From contig OZ245051.1 in assembly GCA_965224515.1 (NCBI GenBank), positions 2,356,001-2,420,000 on the forward strand: a stretch of 64,000 nucleotides of DNA, in the 5' to 3' direction. Below the pieces are notes generated by a model. The model made no database searches and was not told where the DNA came from. It was given only the letters and a program-made list of their open reading frames with translations. Position 1 is the stretch's first letter, and each line of letters starts with the position of its first letter. A program made the translations under genes and the position numbers. The stretch comes from Sedimenticola_A sp040506425 (lineage in GTDB: Bacteria; Pseudomonadota; Gammaproteobacteria; Chromatiales; Chromatiaceae). Shown here piece by piece: positions 25,573 through 34,009 of this stretch.

Positions 25573-25741
25573 GAAGATCTGCAATCACTGTGGTTTTGAG
25601 CGTCCGGAGGATGATTCGGACTGTCCGAACTGCGGTGCGCCATCACCTTCCGCAAAAGGTGATACTCAGAAGCGTTTCCTGATATTCTTTGCTGTCCTGA
25701 TAATATTCTGCATCTCAGCTGCTTTCTTGTTGCCCCGCTAG
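25565..25741 (+). CDS. 58-residue zinc-ribbon membrane microprotein
   Basis: A small gene overlapping the ATPase gene by 8 bases (GTG start at 25565, GGAG upstream). The N-terminus carries two CxxC knuckles, CNHCG (C6, C9) and CPNCG (C20, C23), spaced as in a zinc ribbon. A linker (SPSAKGDTQK) leads to one hydrophobic helix (residues 37-55) that ends LLPR. The product is probably a zinc-binding domain on the cytoplasmic face of the membrane. Overlap with the transporter operon suggests an accessory role there, but zinc-ribbon membrane proteins are widespread and function cannot be deduced. Confidence 0.7.
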   Translation: MDEKICNHCGFERPEDDSDCPNCGAPSPSAKGDTQKRFLIFFAVLIIFCISAAFLLPR

Positions 25742-25802
25742 CGCTGATCTGAATAGGCGGGGATTATCTTCAGATCCGGGTGATTCCAGGGAGGAGGGGA
25801 CG

Positions 25803-26177
25803 ATGATTCAATCAAAACTGTCAATGGCCATCTCGGCGGCACTGTTGCTGTCCGGCGCTGCCGTCTGTGCCGGTGAGGCCGATGTTGTTGAGGTCGCGGC
25901 AAGGCATCTTGGCGAGGGGCGTTTTCAGTTCGACGTCACACTCCTGCACCAGGATGAAGGGTGGGATCACTACGCAGACAAATGGGATATCCTAACCCCG
26001 GAAGGAAAACTGCTTGGTACCCGTACCCTGTATCATCCACACGTCAACGAGCAGCCCTTCACCCGCTCTCTCTCCCCGGTAAACATACCCCGGGGAGTTT
26101 CGACGGTCAGGGTGAGAGCACACGACTCCCGCCATGCCTATGGCGGTAAAGAGGCCGAGGTGAAAATCCCCCGCTGA
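25803..26177 (+). CDS. Periplasmic protein of unknown function
   Basis: A 124-residue protein with a signal peptide (MIQSKLSMAISAALLLSGA, cleavage near AVCAGEA). The mature part is a small beta-rich domain with the distinctive segment GWDHYADKWDIL and a histidine/proline motif YHPHVNEQPFTRSL. No cysteine pair is present after cleavage. I believe this family recurs in proteobacteria without a known function. GGGAGGAGGGGAC gives a strong ribosome-binding site. Histidines suggest possible metal binding, which is inference. Confidence 0.75.
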   Translation: MIQSKLSMAISAALLLSGAAVCAGEADVVEVAARHLGEGRFQFDVTLLHQDEGWDHYADKWDILTPEGKLLGTRTLYHPHVNEQPFTRSLSPVNIPRGVSTVRVRAHDSRHAYGGKEAEVKIPR

Positions 26178-26222
26178 AGTGCCACCGTCAGCGGGCTGTG
26201 TGTCTCCTGCTGAAAATGGCAA

Positions 26223-27350
26223 TCAATCATCTTTCGGCGTGAGGGCGAGACCTAGGTCGTCACCCATCTCGGCCACCTTCTCACCTGACTTGGCAAGACT
26301 GATCTTGATCTTGACGTTGCTCTTGGAGTCAGCGTATTCATAAGCCGTCTCTTCCGTGATCATGCCAGAGAAGTAGAGATTGACCATGCACTGGTCAAAG
26401 GACTGCATGCCATAGTTTGAGCCCTTCTCTATCGCCTCATGCAGGGCCCCGACTTCCAGCTTCTGCAACAGCTCGGAGACGTAGGGTGTGTTCACCATGA
26501 TCTCCACGGCCGGGATTTTTCCACCCCCTTTTTTGGGGACAAGGCGTTGGCAGATGATTGCACTCAGGTTTTGCGAAATGCGTAGCGACTGTGCCTCCTG
26601 CTCGTCCTGGTCATAGAAGCCCATGACACGTTCCATGGTCATGGTCGTATTGTTCGCATGGAGTGTGGATAGGGCAAGGTGCCCCGTGTTTGCAAATTTA
26701 AGTGCGTACTCCATGCTGTCCTGGTCCCTGATTTCACCCAAAAGGATGACATCGGGCGCTTCGCGCAGGGCGGCGCGCATGCCGGTTTCAAATGTGCGGG
26801 TGTCTGAGCCTATCTCCCGCTGGGCAACAATGGATTTTTTGTGGCTGTGCACAAACTCAATGGGATCTTCCAGGGTGATTATGTGTCCGCCGGTGCTTTC
26901 ATTCCGGTGATCGATCATCGCCGCCAGGGTCGTCGATTTGCCCGAACCGGTGGCACCGACCACCAGGATAAGACCACGGCGCTCCATTACGAGCTCCTTC
27001 AGCACTTTCGGAACCCCAAGGGTATCGATATTGGGTACCTCGACATCAATATGGCGCAACACCAGGGAGACCTCTCCGCGCTGGCGGAAAGCGTTGCCCC
27101 GGAATCGTCCGATTCCCTTGTAGGAGAGGGAGAAATCCACCTCACCATGTTCGTCGAAGTGTTTGGCCTTGGCGTCGGTGAGAATCTCGCGGACGATATT
27201 TTCAGTCTGCCCCGGGATCAGCGGCTCGGCCACCTGGGCGAAGCCGTTTGCTGTCTTCATGTAGATGCGGGCGCCGGTGTGGAAAAATACATCAGAACCG
27301 CTCTTGCTGACCATGTACTGAAGTATCTTGGGGAGGTCAATGTCGGTCAT
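26223..27350 (-). CDS. pilU: Type IV pilus retraction ATPase, PilU-type
   Basis: A 375-residue PilT/PilU-family hexameric ATPase, which disassembles pilin filaments for twitching motility or DNA uptake. Walker A VVGATGSGKSTT is near residue 131, the Asp box is TLEDPIEFVHS, Walker B VILLGEIRD and the His box TGHLALSTLHANN. The acidic C-terminal tail and sequence (MTDIDLPKILQYMVSKSGSDVFFHTGARIYMK-type start) resemble PilU more than PilT. No other pilus genes are adjacent, so pilT would lie elsewhere. Confidence 0.88.
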   Translation of the reverse strand: MTDIDLPKILQYMVSKSGSDVFFHTGARIYMKTANGFAQVAEPLIPGQTENIVREILTDAKAKHFDEHGEVDFSLSYKGIGRFRGNAFRQRGEVSLVLRHIDVEVPNIDTLGVPKVLKELVMERRGLILVVGATGSGKSTTLAAMIDHRNESTGGHIITLEDPIEFVHSHKKSIVAQREIGSDTRTFETGMRAALREAPDVILLGEIRDQDSMEYALKFANTGHLALSTLHANNTTMTMERVMGFYDQDEQEAQSLRISQNLSAIICQRLVPKKGGGKIPAVEIMVNTPYVSELLQKLEVGALHEAIEKGSNYGMQSFDQCMVNLYFSGMITEETAYEYADSKSNVKIKISLAKSGEKVAEMGDDLGLALTPKDD

Positions 27351-27543
27351 TGTCGCGTCTCCAGCGAAGTTGCCTGGATGATCAGAGAGAAATCCTTTTA
27401 TTTTTAAGACTAGCAGGTATCAGGGAAATGTCCGCTCTGTGTGGATGGCGCATGGGAGGTTATTCGCATCGAGGCGCAGGATGCTGGGAGCGGGAGGTGG
27501 AATAGTAGCGCAGTGCGGCAAGAGTGCCGGGGAGGAGAGAAGG

Positions 27544-27606
27544 CCGGCAGCTTGCAGGGTGGCTGGAAATTGTGGAAATTCCAGCGCCACCCACCCAAGC
27601 TGCCGG
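27544..27606. other. Long imperfect hairpin downstream of adk
   Basis: Three paired blocks nest around a short loop: CCGGCAGCTTG with CAAGCTGCCGG (11 bp), GGGTGGC with GCCACCC (7 bp) and TGGAATT-type pairs around GTGGA. It lies 11 bases after the adk stop. No long T run follows on the adk strand, so it may stabilise the mRNA 3' end or be a small mobile repeat. Confidence 0.6.
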
Positions 27607-27616
27607 TGGGGAAAAG

Positions 27617-28258
27617 TCAGATACCGACTTTTTCCTTGATGGCTGCCACAACAGTATCGCTGGAGGTGGCGTTCACATCCATCAGCATGCCTTCGTTGCG
27701 GTAGAAGTCTGCCAGGGGAGCAGTCTTCTCGTTGTACACGTCGAGACGGTTGGAGATGGCCTCTTCGGTCTCATCATCACGCTGAACAACCTCTGCGCCA
27801 CACTTGTCGCAAACACCCTCAACCTTGGGGGGCATGGACTTCACATTGTAGATGGCGCCACAGCCGACGCAGGTGCGGCGGGTGGTGAGGCGATCAAGAA
27901 TCACGTCGCGGGGCACATCCAGGTTGACGGCTGCATCGAGCTGGTCACCGATATCCGCGAGCAGGGTCTTGAGCTGCTCGGCCTGGGGGATAGTGCGGGG
28001 GAAGCCGTCCAGCAGGTAGCCGGACTTGCAGTCATCTTCCTGCAGACGCTCTTTCATGATGCCCATGATCAGCTCATCAGGAACCAGGTCGCCGGCTTTC
28101 ATGAAAGCCTCGGCCTGCTTGCCCAGCTCGGTACCATCTTTGACGGCGCCACGCAGAATGTCACCGGTGGAGATCTGAACTGAACCGTCAATAGCGGTCA
28201 GCATTTTAGCGACGGTGCCTTTACCAGCGCCTGGAGCGCCCAGCAGAATCAGTTTCAT
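27617..28258 (-). CDS. adk: Adenylate kinase
   Basis: Interconverts ATP + AMP and two ADP. The 213-residue protein has the P-loop GAPGAGKGT at residues 7-15, the AMP-binding region (STGDILRGAV) and the LID domain. The LID holds four cysteines (CVGCG and CDKCG), the zinc-binding type also found in Gram-positive and some proteobacterial enzymes rather than the E. coli hydrogen-bonded type. The gene stands alone. Confidence 0.96.
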   Translation of the reverse strand: MKLILLGAPGAGKGTVAKMLTAIDGSVQISTGDILRGAVKDGTELGKQAEAFMKAGDLVPDELIMGIMKERLQEDDCKSGYLLDGFPRTIPQAEQLKTLLADIGDQLDAAVNLDVPRDVILDRLTTRRTCVGCGAIYNVKSMPPKVEGVCDKCGAEVVQRDDETEEAISNRLDVYNEKTAPLADFYRNEGMLMDVNATSSDTVVAAIKEKVGI

Positions 28259-28565
28259 GGCTTAATTCCTTTATATGGTTTTTTAAAAAAGTACTGTAAA
28301 ATTGTTGTGGCTTTATAGTTTTCTGAACAGCAGAATACAAGGCCTTAGCCGGGCAATTCTCCATAGCTCGGCACGTGAGTTCAATTCAACAAATTTTATG
28401 TCAGCATGTTGAATTTAGGGGGCAGTTTCCGCGCCTGGGATTGCTCTGCATGGAGATGAGAAATATTTGATATTTTTCAATAGTTAGGATAATTTTCTAA
28501 TGTAATTTGTTAGCATGCATTTTCACCAGCCTGATAAGATGTTGATAGACGGAGACTAAAGCATC
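28259..28565. other. AT-rich divergent intergenic region, adk / response regulator
   Basis: 307 bases with no credible gene. It must hold the adk promoter on the minus strand and the response-regulator promoter on the plus strand. TTGATA at 28467-28472 is a possible -35 for the latter, but no matching -10 is clear. Confidence 0.4.
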
Positions 28566-29045
28566 ATGGAACGCCTAAGATTCAGCAGGTTCTTTAATCG
28601 CAGTGACGATACAACCAGCGAAGGGGAGCGGCGCAGAAACAAGCGGACTATTCCCGAGGAGGGAACGCAGGTTTTGGTTGTGGATGATTCCAGAACAGCT
28701 CAACGCTATCTCTCCGCAATGCTCAACCAGGGACGCTTTGATACCATGGTTGCCGAAGATGGTGAAACCGGTATCAACCTGGCTAAAATCGCACACCCCG
28801 ACCTGATACTCATGGATGTATTCATGCCTGGTATCAATGGTTTTCAGGCAACCCGCAAGTTGCGTGAAGATCCCGAGACCCACGATATTCCAATTATCAT
28901 GATCAGTGGCAATTCAGAGGGGATGGATCATATCTGGGGCCTCAAGATGGGTGCCAACGACTTCATTGCCAAACCCTTCACCCGGGGCCAGCTGTTTCAG
29001 CGGATCGAGAACCTGCTCTATCGAAACAGTGTTCGTATAGCCTGA
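28566..29045 (+). CDS. Single-domain response regulator (PilG/PilH-like receiver)
   Basis: A 159-residue protein with a basic N-terminal extension of about 30 residues and one CheY-like receiver. The acidic pocket is D40-D41, the phospho-acceptor Asp84 (LILMDVFMPG), with Ser114 and Lys136 as the switch residues. No output domain follows. The receiver resembles the pilus chemotaxis regulators PilG and PilH, and pilU lies nearby, though not adjacent. The cognate kinase is not in the window. Control of twitching is plausible but unproven. Confidence 0.82.
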   Translation: MERLRFSRFFNRSDDTTSEGERRRNKRTIPEEGTQVLVVDDSRTAQRYLSAMLNQGRFDTMVAEDGETGINLAKIAHPDLILMDVFMPGINGFQATRKLREDPETHDIPIIMISGNSEGMDHIWGLKMGANDFIAKPFTRGQLFQRIENLLYRNSVRIA

Positions 29046-29061
29046 TCGATCAACATTAATT

Positions 29062-29079
29062 GAGGAGAGGACTCTCCTC
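29062..29079. terminator. Weak hairpin between convergent genes
   Basis: GAGGAGA and TCTCCTC form a 7-bp stem with a 4-base loop, without a T run. It lies between the response regulator and mltD. Confidence 0.3.
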
Positions 29080-29112
29080 GGCAGGGATTGGAAAAGCAGG
29101 GGCCTTGGCTTA

Positions 29113-30774
29113 CTAGATGGCCGCCTGTTCGGTAACGTCCACGTAGAGTTTTATCTTCTGACCTGGCTTCAGGTACTTACCCGGTAATTTATTCCACTTT
29201 TTCAGATCTGACACAGTGACCTTGAAGCGCTGGGCAATGCGTGCGAGGGAGTCGCCCCGGCGTACGCTGTAGCGAACAGTGCTTTTGGTCTGAAAAGGAA
29301 CACTTGCAGGTAACTGCAGAGAGGCGGTCTTGGGTAGTGGCTTGCTGGTCCAGATGACAAGTTTCTGGCCAAGACTCAGGGTGTCCCGGGGCGCGATTCC
29401 GTTCCACTTTGCCAGTGACTTGTGATTCACCTTGTACTTGCGGGCAATGCTCCAGAGGTTGTCACCGGAGCGCACGGTATAAAGGAGCTTGTTGCCCTTG
29501 CGTTTAACACTCTGCAGGCTCTTGTTTCGCTGTTCAGCAGAGAAGGCGTACTGGTCCAGGCTCTGGGCTGATACCGGGATCAGCAGATGCCTGCCTGCCC
29601 TGATGTTGGAGTTCTTCAGCTTGTTGATGCGCTTGAGCAGGGCAACTGTTGTGTGATGCTTGCGTGCAATGGCACCAAGGTTATCCCCGTTGCGGATCTT
29701 GTAGCGTTTCCAGGTGAGGCGCTTCTCCGGTGAGAGTTCGGCAAGTTTATCCGTAAACCCGTCAACCTTGTCCAGGGGCAGGTTGAGACGGTGAGGCCCA
29801 TCCGGATCGGTAGCCCAGCGATTGAAGCCGGGGTTCAGGCGGTAGAGCTCCTTGATGGAGATGTCAGCCATCTTTGCCGCCAGGGCCAGGTCCAGCTGGG
29901 ATTCAGTGTCAACGCTGGCGAAGAAAGGGGTGTCTTCAATTGGCGGAAGGTCCAGGCCGAATGCTTCGGGGTTGGCGACAATTTTCGATACTGCAAGCAG
30001 CCGGGGAACGTAGCTCTGGGTCTCCCTGGGGAGCTTAAGCGACCAGTAGTCGTTGGGTTTGCCTGCCTTGGTGTTTTTGCGAATGGCACGACGAACACTG
30101 CCTGCGCCGGCATTGTAACCGGCAAGGGCCAGTTCCCAGTCCCCGTTAAAACCTTCAGACATGGATTTCAGGTAATCCAGTGCGGCCCCGGTAGCTGCTA
30201 CAACATCCCGGCGACCGTCGTACCACCAGTTCTGCTTCAGGCCATAACTCTTTCCAGTCGACGGTATGAACTGCCAGAGACCGGCGGCACGGCCCGGTGA
30301 GTAGGCGAAGGGCTGGAATGCGCTCTCCACAACCGGCAGCAGGGCCAGTTCCAGGGGCATGTCACGTTTTTCGGCTTCCTCGACAATAAAGTGGAGATAG
30401 GGTGCTGCCCTGTCGCGAATTCGCTTCAGGTACTCAGGGTGGGAGGCATACCATTTCAGTTCCCTGTCGACTCGGGCGTTGTTCGGAATGGTCAATTTGA
30501 AACCGCTACGCACTCTCTTCCAGAGATCTGCAGGGGGCAGTTCCGGCTCTGCCTGGGGGGTGCTGGCTTGCTGCTCCGGAGCGGGCTGTGAATCGGCACT
30601 GATCGGCTCATTCACCATGACAGCCAGCTGTGCGGGTGCAACTGAAACTGAATGCTGAGCGGGTAAGTCCCTTGCGGAGGCCTCTTTTTTGAGAGGAGCC
30701 GTCTGATTGCAGGCGGATATTCCAAGCAGGGTCAGGACAGCGATAAATGAAATTGCTGCACTTTGATGACCCAT
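29113..30774 (-). CDS. mltD: Membrane-bound lytic murein transglycosylase D
   Basis: Cleaves peptidoglycan glycan strands with formation of anhydro ends. The 553-residue lipoprotein has the lipobox ISAC (Cys22). Next comes an SLT domain with the catalytic glutamate in LPVVESAFQPFAYSPGRAAGLWQF (about residue 149) and the substrate motif GYNAGAGSVRRAI. Three LysM peptidoglycan-binding repeats follow in the C-terminal half (YKIRNGDNLGAIA, YTVRSGDNLWSIA, YSVRRGDSLARIA). In many relatives the gene lies near gloB, rnhA and dnaQ; here a methyltransferase-rnhA-dnaQ group is divergent from it. Confidence 0.94.
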   Translation of the reverse strand: MGHQSAAISFIAVLTLLGISACNQTAPLKKEASARDLPAQHSVSVAPAQLAVMVNEPISADSQPAPEQQASTPQAEPELPPADLWKRVRSGFKLTIPNNARVDRELKWYASHPEYLKRIRDRAAPYLHFIVEEAEKRDMPLELALLPVVESAFQPFAYSPGRAAGLWQFIPSTGKSYGLKQNWWYDGRRDVVAATGAALDYLKSMSEGFNGDWELALAGYNAGAGSVRRAIRKNTKAGKPNDYWSLKLPRETQSYVPRLLAVSKIVANPEAFGLDLPPIEDTPFFASVDTESQLDLALAAKMADISIKELYRLNPGFNRWATDPDGPHRLNLPLDKVDGFTDKLAELSPEKRLTWKRYKIRNGDNLGAIARKHHTTVALLKRINKLKNSNIRAGRHLLIPVSAQSLDQYAFSAEQRNKSLQSVKRKGNKLLYTVRSGDNLWSIARKYKVNHKSLAKWNGIAPRDTLSLGQKLVIWTSKPLPKTASLQLPASVPFQTKSTVRYSVRRGDSLARIAQRFKVTVSDLKKWNKLPGKYLKPGQKIKLYVDVTEQAAI

Positions 30775-31030
30775 GAATATTCCTTATGATCCGGCTGATC
30801 TATATTTGGTTTGCGTGTTATCGAAAATACGCCTGATTTTCGTTATGTTCCGGCGGACTATACGCAAACAGCCTCTCCATTTCCAGGAAATGGTTCCGGT
30901 TTTCAGTGGCTTGGGAATTAAATGATGAACCGTGTGTCATTTACGGGCTGAATGAGTTTTCTTGTCTGATACGGGCCAATAAAGAGATGCCACTTCCACT
31001 GGTGCTAAATTTAGGTATGCTGATTCTGTA

Positions 31031-31819
31031 ATGATGAGTAAGAAACGGTTCTGTAGATCGGAGTCCGATATTTTCCGTAGCCTTGGGCAGTGGTTCAAAG
31101 GCCCGCCGGGAGATATTTTGCTTGAGCAGGAGTGGCGATACCTGGAGCAGCGGCTATCAGGGCTGTTTGGTTACTATGCGGTTCAGGTCGGTTGCCTGGG
31201 TATTCAGACCCAACTGCTGCAGGCAGGAAACATCAAGTCCCAGATCCTGGTCGGTTCGGGTTTCTCCGCAACAGAAGCCGCGGTTGCCATCGAGGCTGCC
31301 CCGGAGTCTCTTCCTATTGCCTCGGACAGTGTGGATGTGGTGCTGTTACCTCATACACTGGATTTTTCACCTAACCCCCACCAGGTCTTGCGCGAGGCCG
31401 AGCGGATTCTCATCCCCGAGGGGCGGGTTGTGGTGGTTGGGTTCAATCCCTTCAGCATGTGGGGGATCTGGCGGTTGTTCCGCCGATACAAAGGCACCGT
31501 GCCCTGGTGTGGTCAGTTTTTATCTCAACGCAGAATACACGATTGGCTCTCCCTGCTGGGCTTCAAGGTGGAAGAGAGTCAAAATCTGATGTTCCTGCCT
31601 CCCGTGAGTCATAGCGGGTCCATGCATCGTATGCGTCGGCTTGAGCAGATCGGCAGTCGTTTCTGGCCGATGCTGGGTGGGGTTTATGTTGTTCAGGGGA
31701 TAAAACGGGTTTCGCGATTGACGCCGGTGCAGCCTGCCTGGAAGATACGCTCTGGTGTACTGGGTGGCCGGCTGGTTGAGCCGACAACGCGAGCAACGAG
31801 GACTTCAAGTAGTGACTGA
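31031..31819 (+). CDS. YafS-like class I SAM-dependent methyltransferase
   Basis: A 262-residue protein. The N-terminal half has a YafS-type region (FGYYAVQVGCLG), and the methyltransferase fold is recognisable from ESLPIASDSVDVVLLPHTLDFSPNPHQVLREAERILIPEGRVVVVGFNP. The classic glycine-rich SAM loop is not obvious, as in this family. It sits directly upstream of rnhA, overlapping it by 8 bases, which is the conserved position of yafS-like genes. The substrate is unknown. Start: adjacent ATGs at 31031 and 31034 cannot be distinguished. Confidence 0.82.
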   Translation: MMSKKRFCRSESDIFRSLGQWFKGPPGDILLEQEWRYLEQRLSGLFGYYAVQVGCLGIQTQLLQAGNIKSQILVGSGFSATEAAVAIEAAPESLPIASDSVDVVLLPHTLDFSPNPHQVLREAERILIPEGRVVVVGFNPFSMWGIWRLFRRYKGTVPWCGQFLSQRRIHDWLSLLGFKVEESQNLMFLPPVSHSGSMHRMRRLEQIGSRFWPMLGGVYVVQGIKRVSRLTPVQPAWKIRSGVLGGRLVEPTTRATRTSSSD

Positions 31820-32246
31820 TAGGGTGGAGATTTACACCGATGGCGCCTGCAAGGGAAACCCCGGGCCCGGTGGGTGGGGTGCCCTGCTTCGATATAAGGG
31901 AAAAGAGAAAGAGCTGTATGGCGGGGAAGCTGAAACTACCAACAACCGCATGGAGCTGGCCGCAGTCATCAATGCACTGAAGGCGCTGACAAGGCCCTCA
32001 CAAGTGCTTGTTACCACGGATTCCCAGTATGTAAAGAATGGGATCAGTCAGTGGATTCATAACTGGAAGAAAAACGGTTGGAAGACGGCGGCCAGGAAAC
32101 CGGTAAAAAACGAAGACTTATGGCGCGAGCTCGATCAGCAGGTAGCCCTGCATGATGTGGAGTGGGCCTGGGTAAAAGGCCACAGTGGCCACCCTGAAAA
32201 CGAACTGGCAGATGCGCTTGCCAACAGGGGTATAGAGTCCCTCTAG
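31812..32246 (+). CDS. rnhA: Ribonuclease HI
   Basis: Degrades RNA in RNA-DNA hybrids. The GTG at 31812 gives VTDRVEIYTDG and a 144-residue protein in which the catalytic residues Asp10, Glu48 and Asp70 fall at the same numbers as in E. coli. The basic handle region (WIHNWKKNGWKTAARKPVKN) and the His/Asp C-terminal motif (VKGHSGHPENELAD) are present. A longer frame from 31755 overlaps the upstream methyltransferase and adds unconserved residues, so I rejected it. Confidence 0.95.
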   Translation: MTDRVEIYTDGACKGNPGPGGWGALLRYKGKEKELYGGEAETTNNRMELAAVINALKALTRPSQVLVTTDSQYVKNGISQWIHNWKKNGWKTAARKPVKNEDLWRELDQQVALHDVEWAWVKGHSGHPENELADALANRGIESL

Positions 32247-32264
32247 GGACGATGGAAAATTCGA

Positions 32265-32975
32265 ATGCGTCAAATTGTACTGGATACTGAAACAACCGGT
32301 CTTGAACCGGAGCAGGGTCACCGAATCATTGAAATCGGCTGTGTCGAGATGGTGGAGAGGCGCCTTACCGGTAATAATTTTCATCAGTATCTTCAGCCGG
32401 ACAGGGAGATCGACCAGGCAGCAGTTGAAGTGCATGGCATCACGAATCAATTTCTTGAGGACAAACCCAGATTCGGTGATGTGGTGGGCGACTTCATCGA
32501 ATATATAAAAGGTGCCGAGCTGGTAATTCACAACGCCCCCTTCGATGTCGGCTTCATCAATCACGAGCTTCGCGAGCTTGGCGGCTGGGATGAGGTTGGC
32601 GCTATCTGCTCCGTGATAGATACCCTGGTGATGGCCAAAAAGATGCACCCGGGACAACGCAACAGCCTGGATGCCCTGTGCAAGCGTTACGATATCAATA
32701 ACAGCCATCGCGAGCTTCACGGCGCCCTGTTGGATGCCGAGATCCTGGCAGATGTCTACCTGGCCATGACCGGCGGCCAGACCAATCTGCTGCTGGGTGG
32801 TGGTGCGGATGATGGAGAGGGCGGAGATAACTTTGTGATTCGACGAATCGATGGAGATCGCCCGGATATGAGAATTGTTCGGGCACAGGGAGAAGAGCTC
32901 GATGCCCACGAAGCCCGCCTGGACGCATTGGACAAGGCGGCAGGTGGCAGTTGCATCTGGCGTGGCAGCGAGTAG
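32265..32975 (+). CDS. dnaQ: DNA polymerase III epsilon subunit (proofreading exonuclease)
   Basis: The 3'-5' exonuclease that proofreads replication. The 236-residue protein has ExoI LDTETTGLEP (Asp7, Glu9), ExoII NAPFDVGFINHEL and ExoIII HGALLDAEILADVY. The C-terminal region that binds the alpha subunit follows a variable linker. It lies 18 bases after rnhA; the rnhA-dnaQ pair is a conserved arrangement, though in E. coli the two are divergent. Confidence 0.95.
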   Translation: MRQIVLDTETTGLEPEQGHRIIEIGCVEMVERRLTGNNFHQYLQPDREIDQAAVEVHGITNQFLEDKPRFGDVVGDFIEYIKGAELVIHNAPFDVGFINHELRELGGWDEVGAICSVIDTLVMAKKMHPGQRNSLDALCKRYDINNSHRELHGALLDAEILADVYLAMTGGQTNLLLGGGADDGEGGDNFVIRRIDGDRPDMRIVRAQGEELDAHEARLDALDKAAGGSCIWRGSE

Positions 32976-33020
32976 TCCCCGGTCAATTCAACCAGTGGAA
33001 CAGATTTCCCGGGACAAAAA

Positions 33021-33044
33021 TAAACCGCTCTGATGAGCGGTTTA
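33021..33044. terminator. Terminator between dnaQ and the first FNR gene
   Basis: TAAACCGCTC and GAGCGGTTTA form a 10-bp stem with a TGAT loop. On the minus strand it is followed by TTTTTGTCC, so it acts mainly for the FNR gene. Confidence 0.7.
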
Positions 33045-33070
33045 CATGGTATACGGGGCAGGCTGGTTTC

Positions 33071-33829
33071 TCAGGTGTACTGGCGCTTGCCGCCGTTGCG
33101 TTCTTCACCCTGAATCACGCGGTTAAGCCGCTCGAAGTCCAGCAGTTGAATATGCTTGCGCTCCACTTTAAGCAGACCCTCGTCCTGAAAGCGGGTAAAC
33201 AGCCTGCTGACAGTCTCTACGGCCAGTCCCAGGTAGTTGCCTATTTCGTGGCGCGACATGCTGAGGTAGAAGTCAGAGGCTGAAAAGCCGCGGCGCTTGA
33301 AGCGCTCGGACAGGCTGAGCAGAAATGCGGCTAGGCGTTCCTCTGCACTGCGCTTGCCCAGTAGCGTCAGCATATCTTCATCATGACCGATTTCGCGGCT
33401 GAGGAGTCGATACATCTGGTGTTGAAGACTGGGTACCTGGCTGCTCAGCTGCTCAAGATTGGTAAAGGGAATTTCGCAGACTGCAGAGGTTTCAAGAACC
33501 TTGGCGGAGCAGTGATGCTGCTCTTTTTCAATGGCATCGAGACCGATCAGCTCACCGGGAAGGTGGAAACCCAGAACCTGTTCGCCACCATCTTCGCTTG
33601 GCGCATAGGTTTTTACAGAGCCGGTTTTTACCACGAAAAGGCTGTGAAACTTGTCACCTTCCCTGAAGAGGTGATCTCCACGGTGCAGGGGGCGATTACG
33701 CTTGACGATTTCATCAAGCTTATCGACATCATCAGGTTCCAGTCCCATGGGGAGACATAAGGTAACCAGGCTGCAGTTTTTACAGGCAACCTTGATGTTT
33801 TCGAACGATATAACTTTGCGTCCGCTCAC
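33071..33829 (-). CDS. fnr: FNR-type oxygen-sensing transcription regulator (copy 1)
   Basis: A Crp/Fnr-family regulator of 252 residues. It has the four cysteines that ligate the oxygen-labile [4Fe-4S] cluster of FNR: C16, C19, C25 (ACKNCSLVTLC) and C118 (ETSAVCEIPF). The cyclic-nucleotide-like sensory domain, dimer helix (DEDMLTLLGKRSAEERLAAFLL) and helix-turn-helix (MSRHEIGNYLGLAVETVSRLF) follow. The recognition helix has the ExxSR residues that read TTGAT half-sites. The GTG start at 33829 lies 46 bases from a perfect FNR box, so autoregulation is likely. A second FNR-type gene is at 46805. Confidence 0.94.
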   Translation of the reverse strand: MSGRKVISFENIKVACKNCSLVTLCLPMGLEPDDVDKLDEIVKRNRPLHRGDHLFREGDKFHSLFVVKTGSVKTYAPSEDGGEQVLGFHLPGELIGLDAIEKEQHHCSAKVLETSAVCEIPFTNLEQLSSQVPSLQHQMYRLLSREIGHDEDMLTLLGKRSAEERLAAFLLSLSERFKRRGFSASDFYLSMSRHEIGNYLGLAVETVSRLFTRFQDEGLLKVERKHIQLLDFERLNRVIQGEERNGGKRQYT

Positions 33830-33874
33830 TACTGCACCTACTCCCTTGTTGATAGGGATATTGTGCAGTCAGGA

Positions 33875-33888
33875 TTGATCTGGATCAA
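33875..33888 (-). promoter_or_regulatory. Perfect FNR box upstream of fnr copy 1
   Basis: TTGATCTGGATCAA matches the FNR/ANR consensus TTGAT-N4-ATCAA exactly. On the minus strand a TATCAA at 33854-33849 could be the -10, putting the box close to the -41.5 class II activator position. Confidence 0.75.
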
Positions 33889-33896
33889 GCGTTTTC

Positions 33897-33910
33897 TTGA
33901 TGTGGGTCAA
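33897..33910 (-). promoter_or_regulatory. Second FNR box upstream of fnr copy 1
   Basis: TTGATGTGGGTCAA has one mismatch to the consensus. Its centre is 22 bases from the perfect box, about two helical turns, so two dimers could bind the same face of DNA. Confidence 0.6.
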
Positions 33911-33955
33911 TGAATTCCAGTTCTTCTTGGTAAGTCTGATCCAGGTTTATCCCAC

Positions 33956-33992
33956 AAAAAAACCTGCACCGGCTAACCGGTGCAGGTTTTTG
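33956..33992. terminator. Strong bidirectional terminator downstream of the sulfur globule gene
   Basis: AACCTGCACCGG and CCGGTGCAGGTT form a 12-bp stem with a CTAA loop, flanked by an A run and a T run. It ends 18 bases from the sulfur globule protein stop codon on the minus strand. Confidence 0.85.
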
Positions 33993-34009
33993 TCAGCAAG
34001 TCGACTGAC

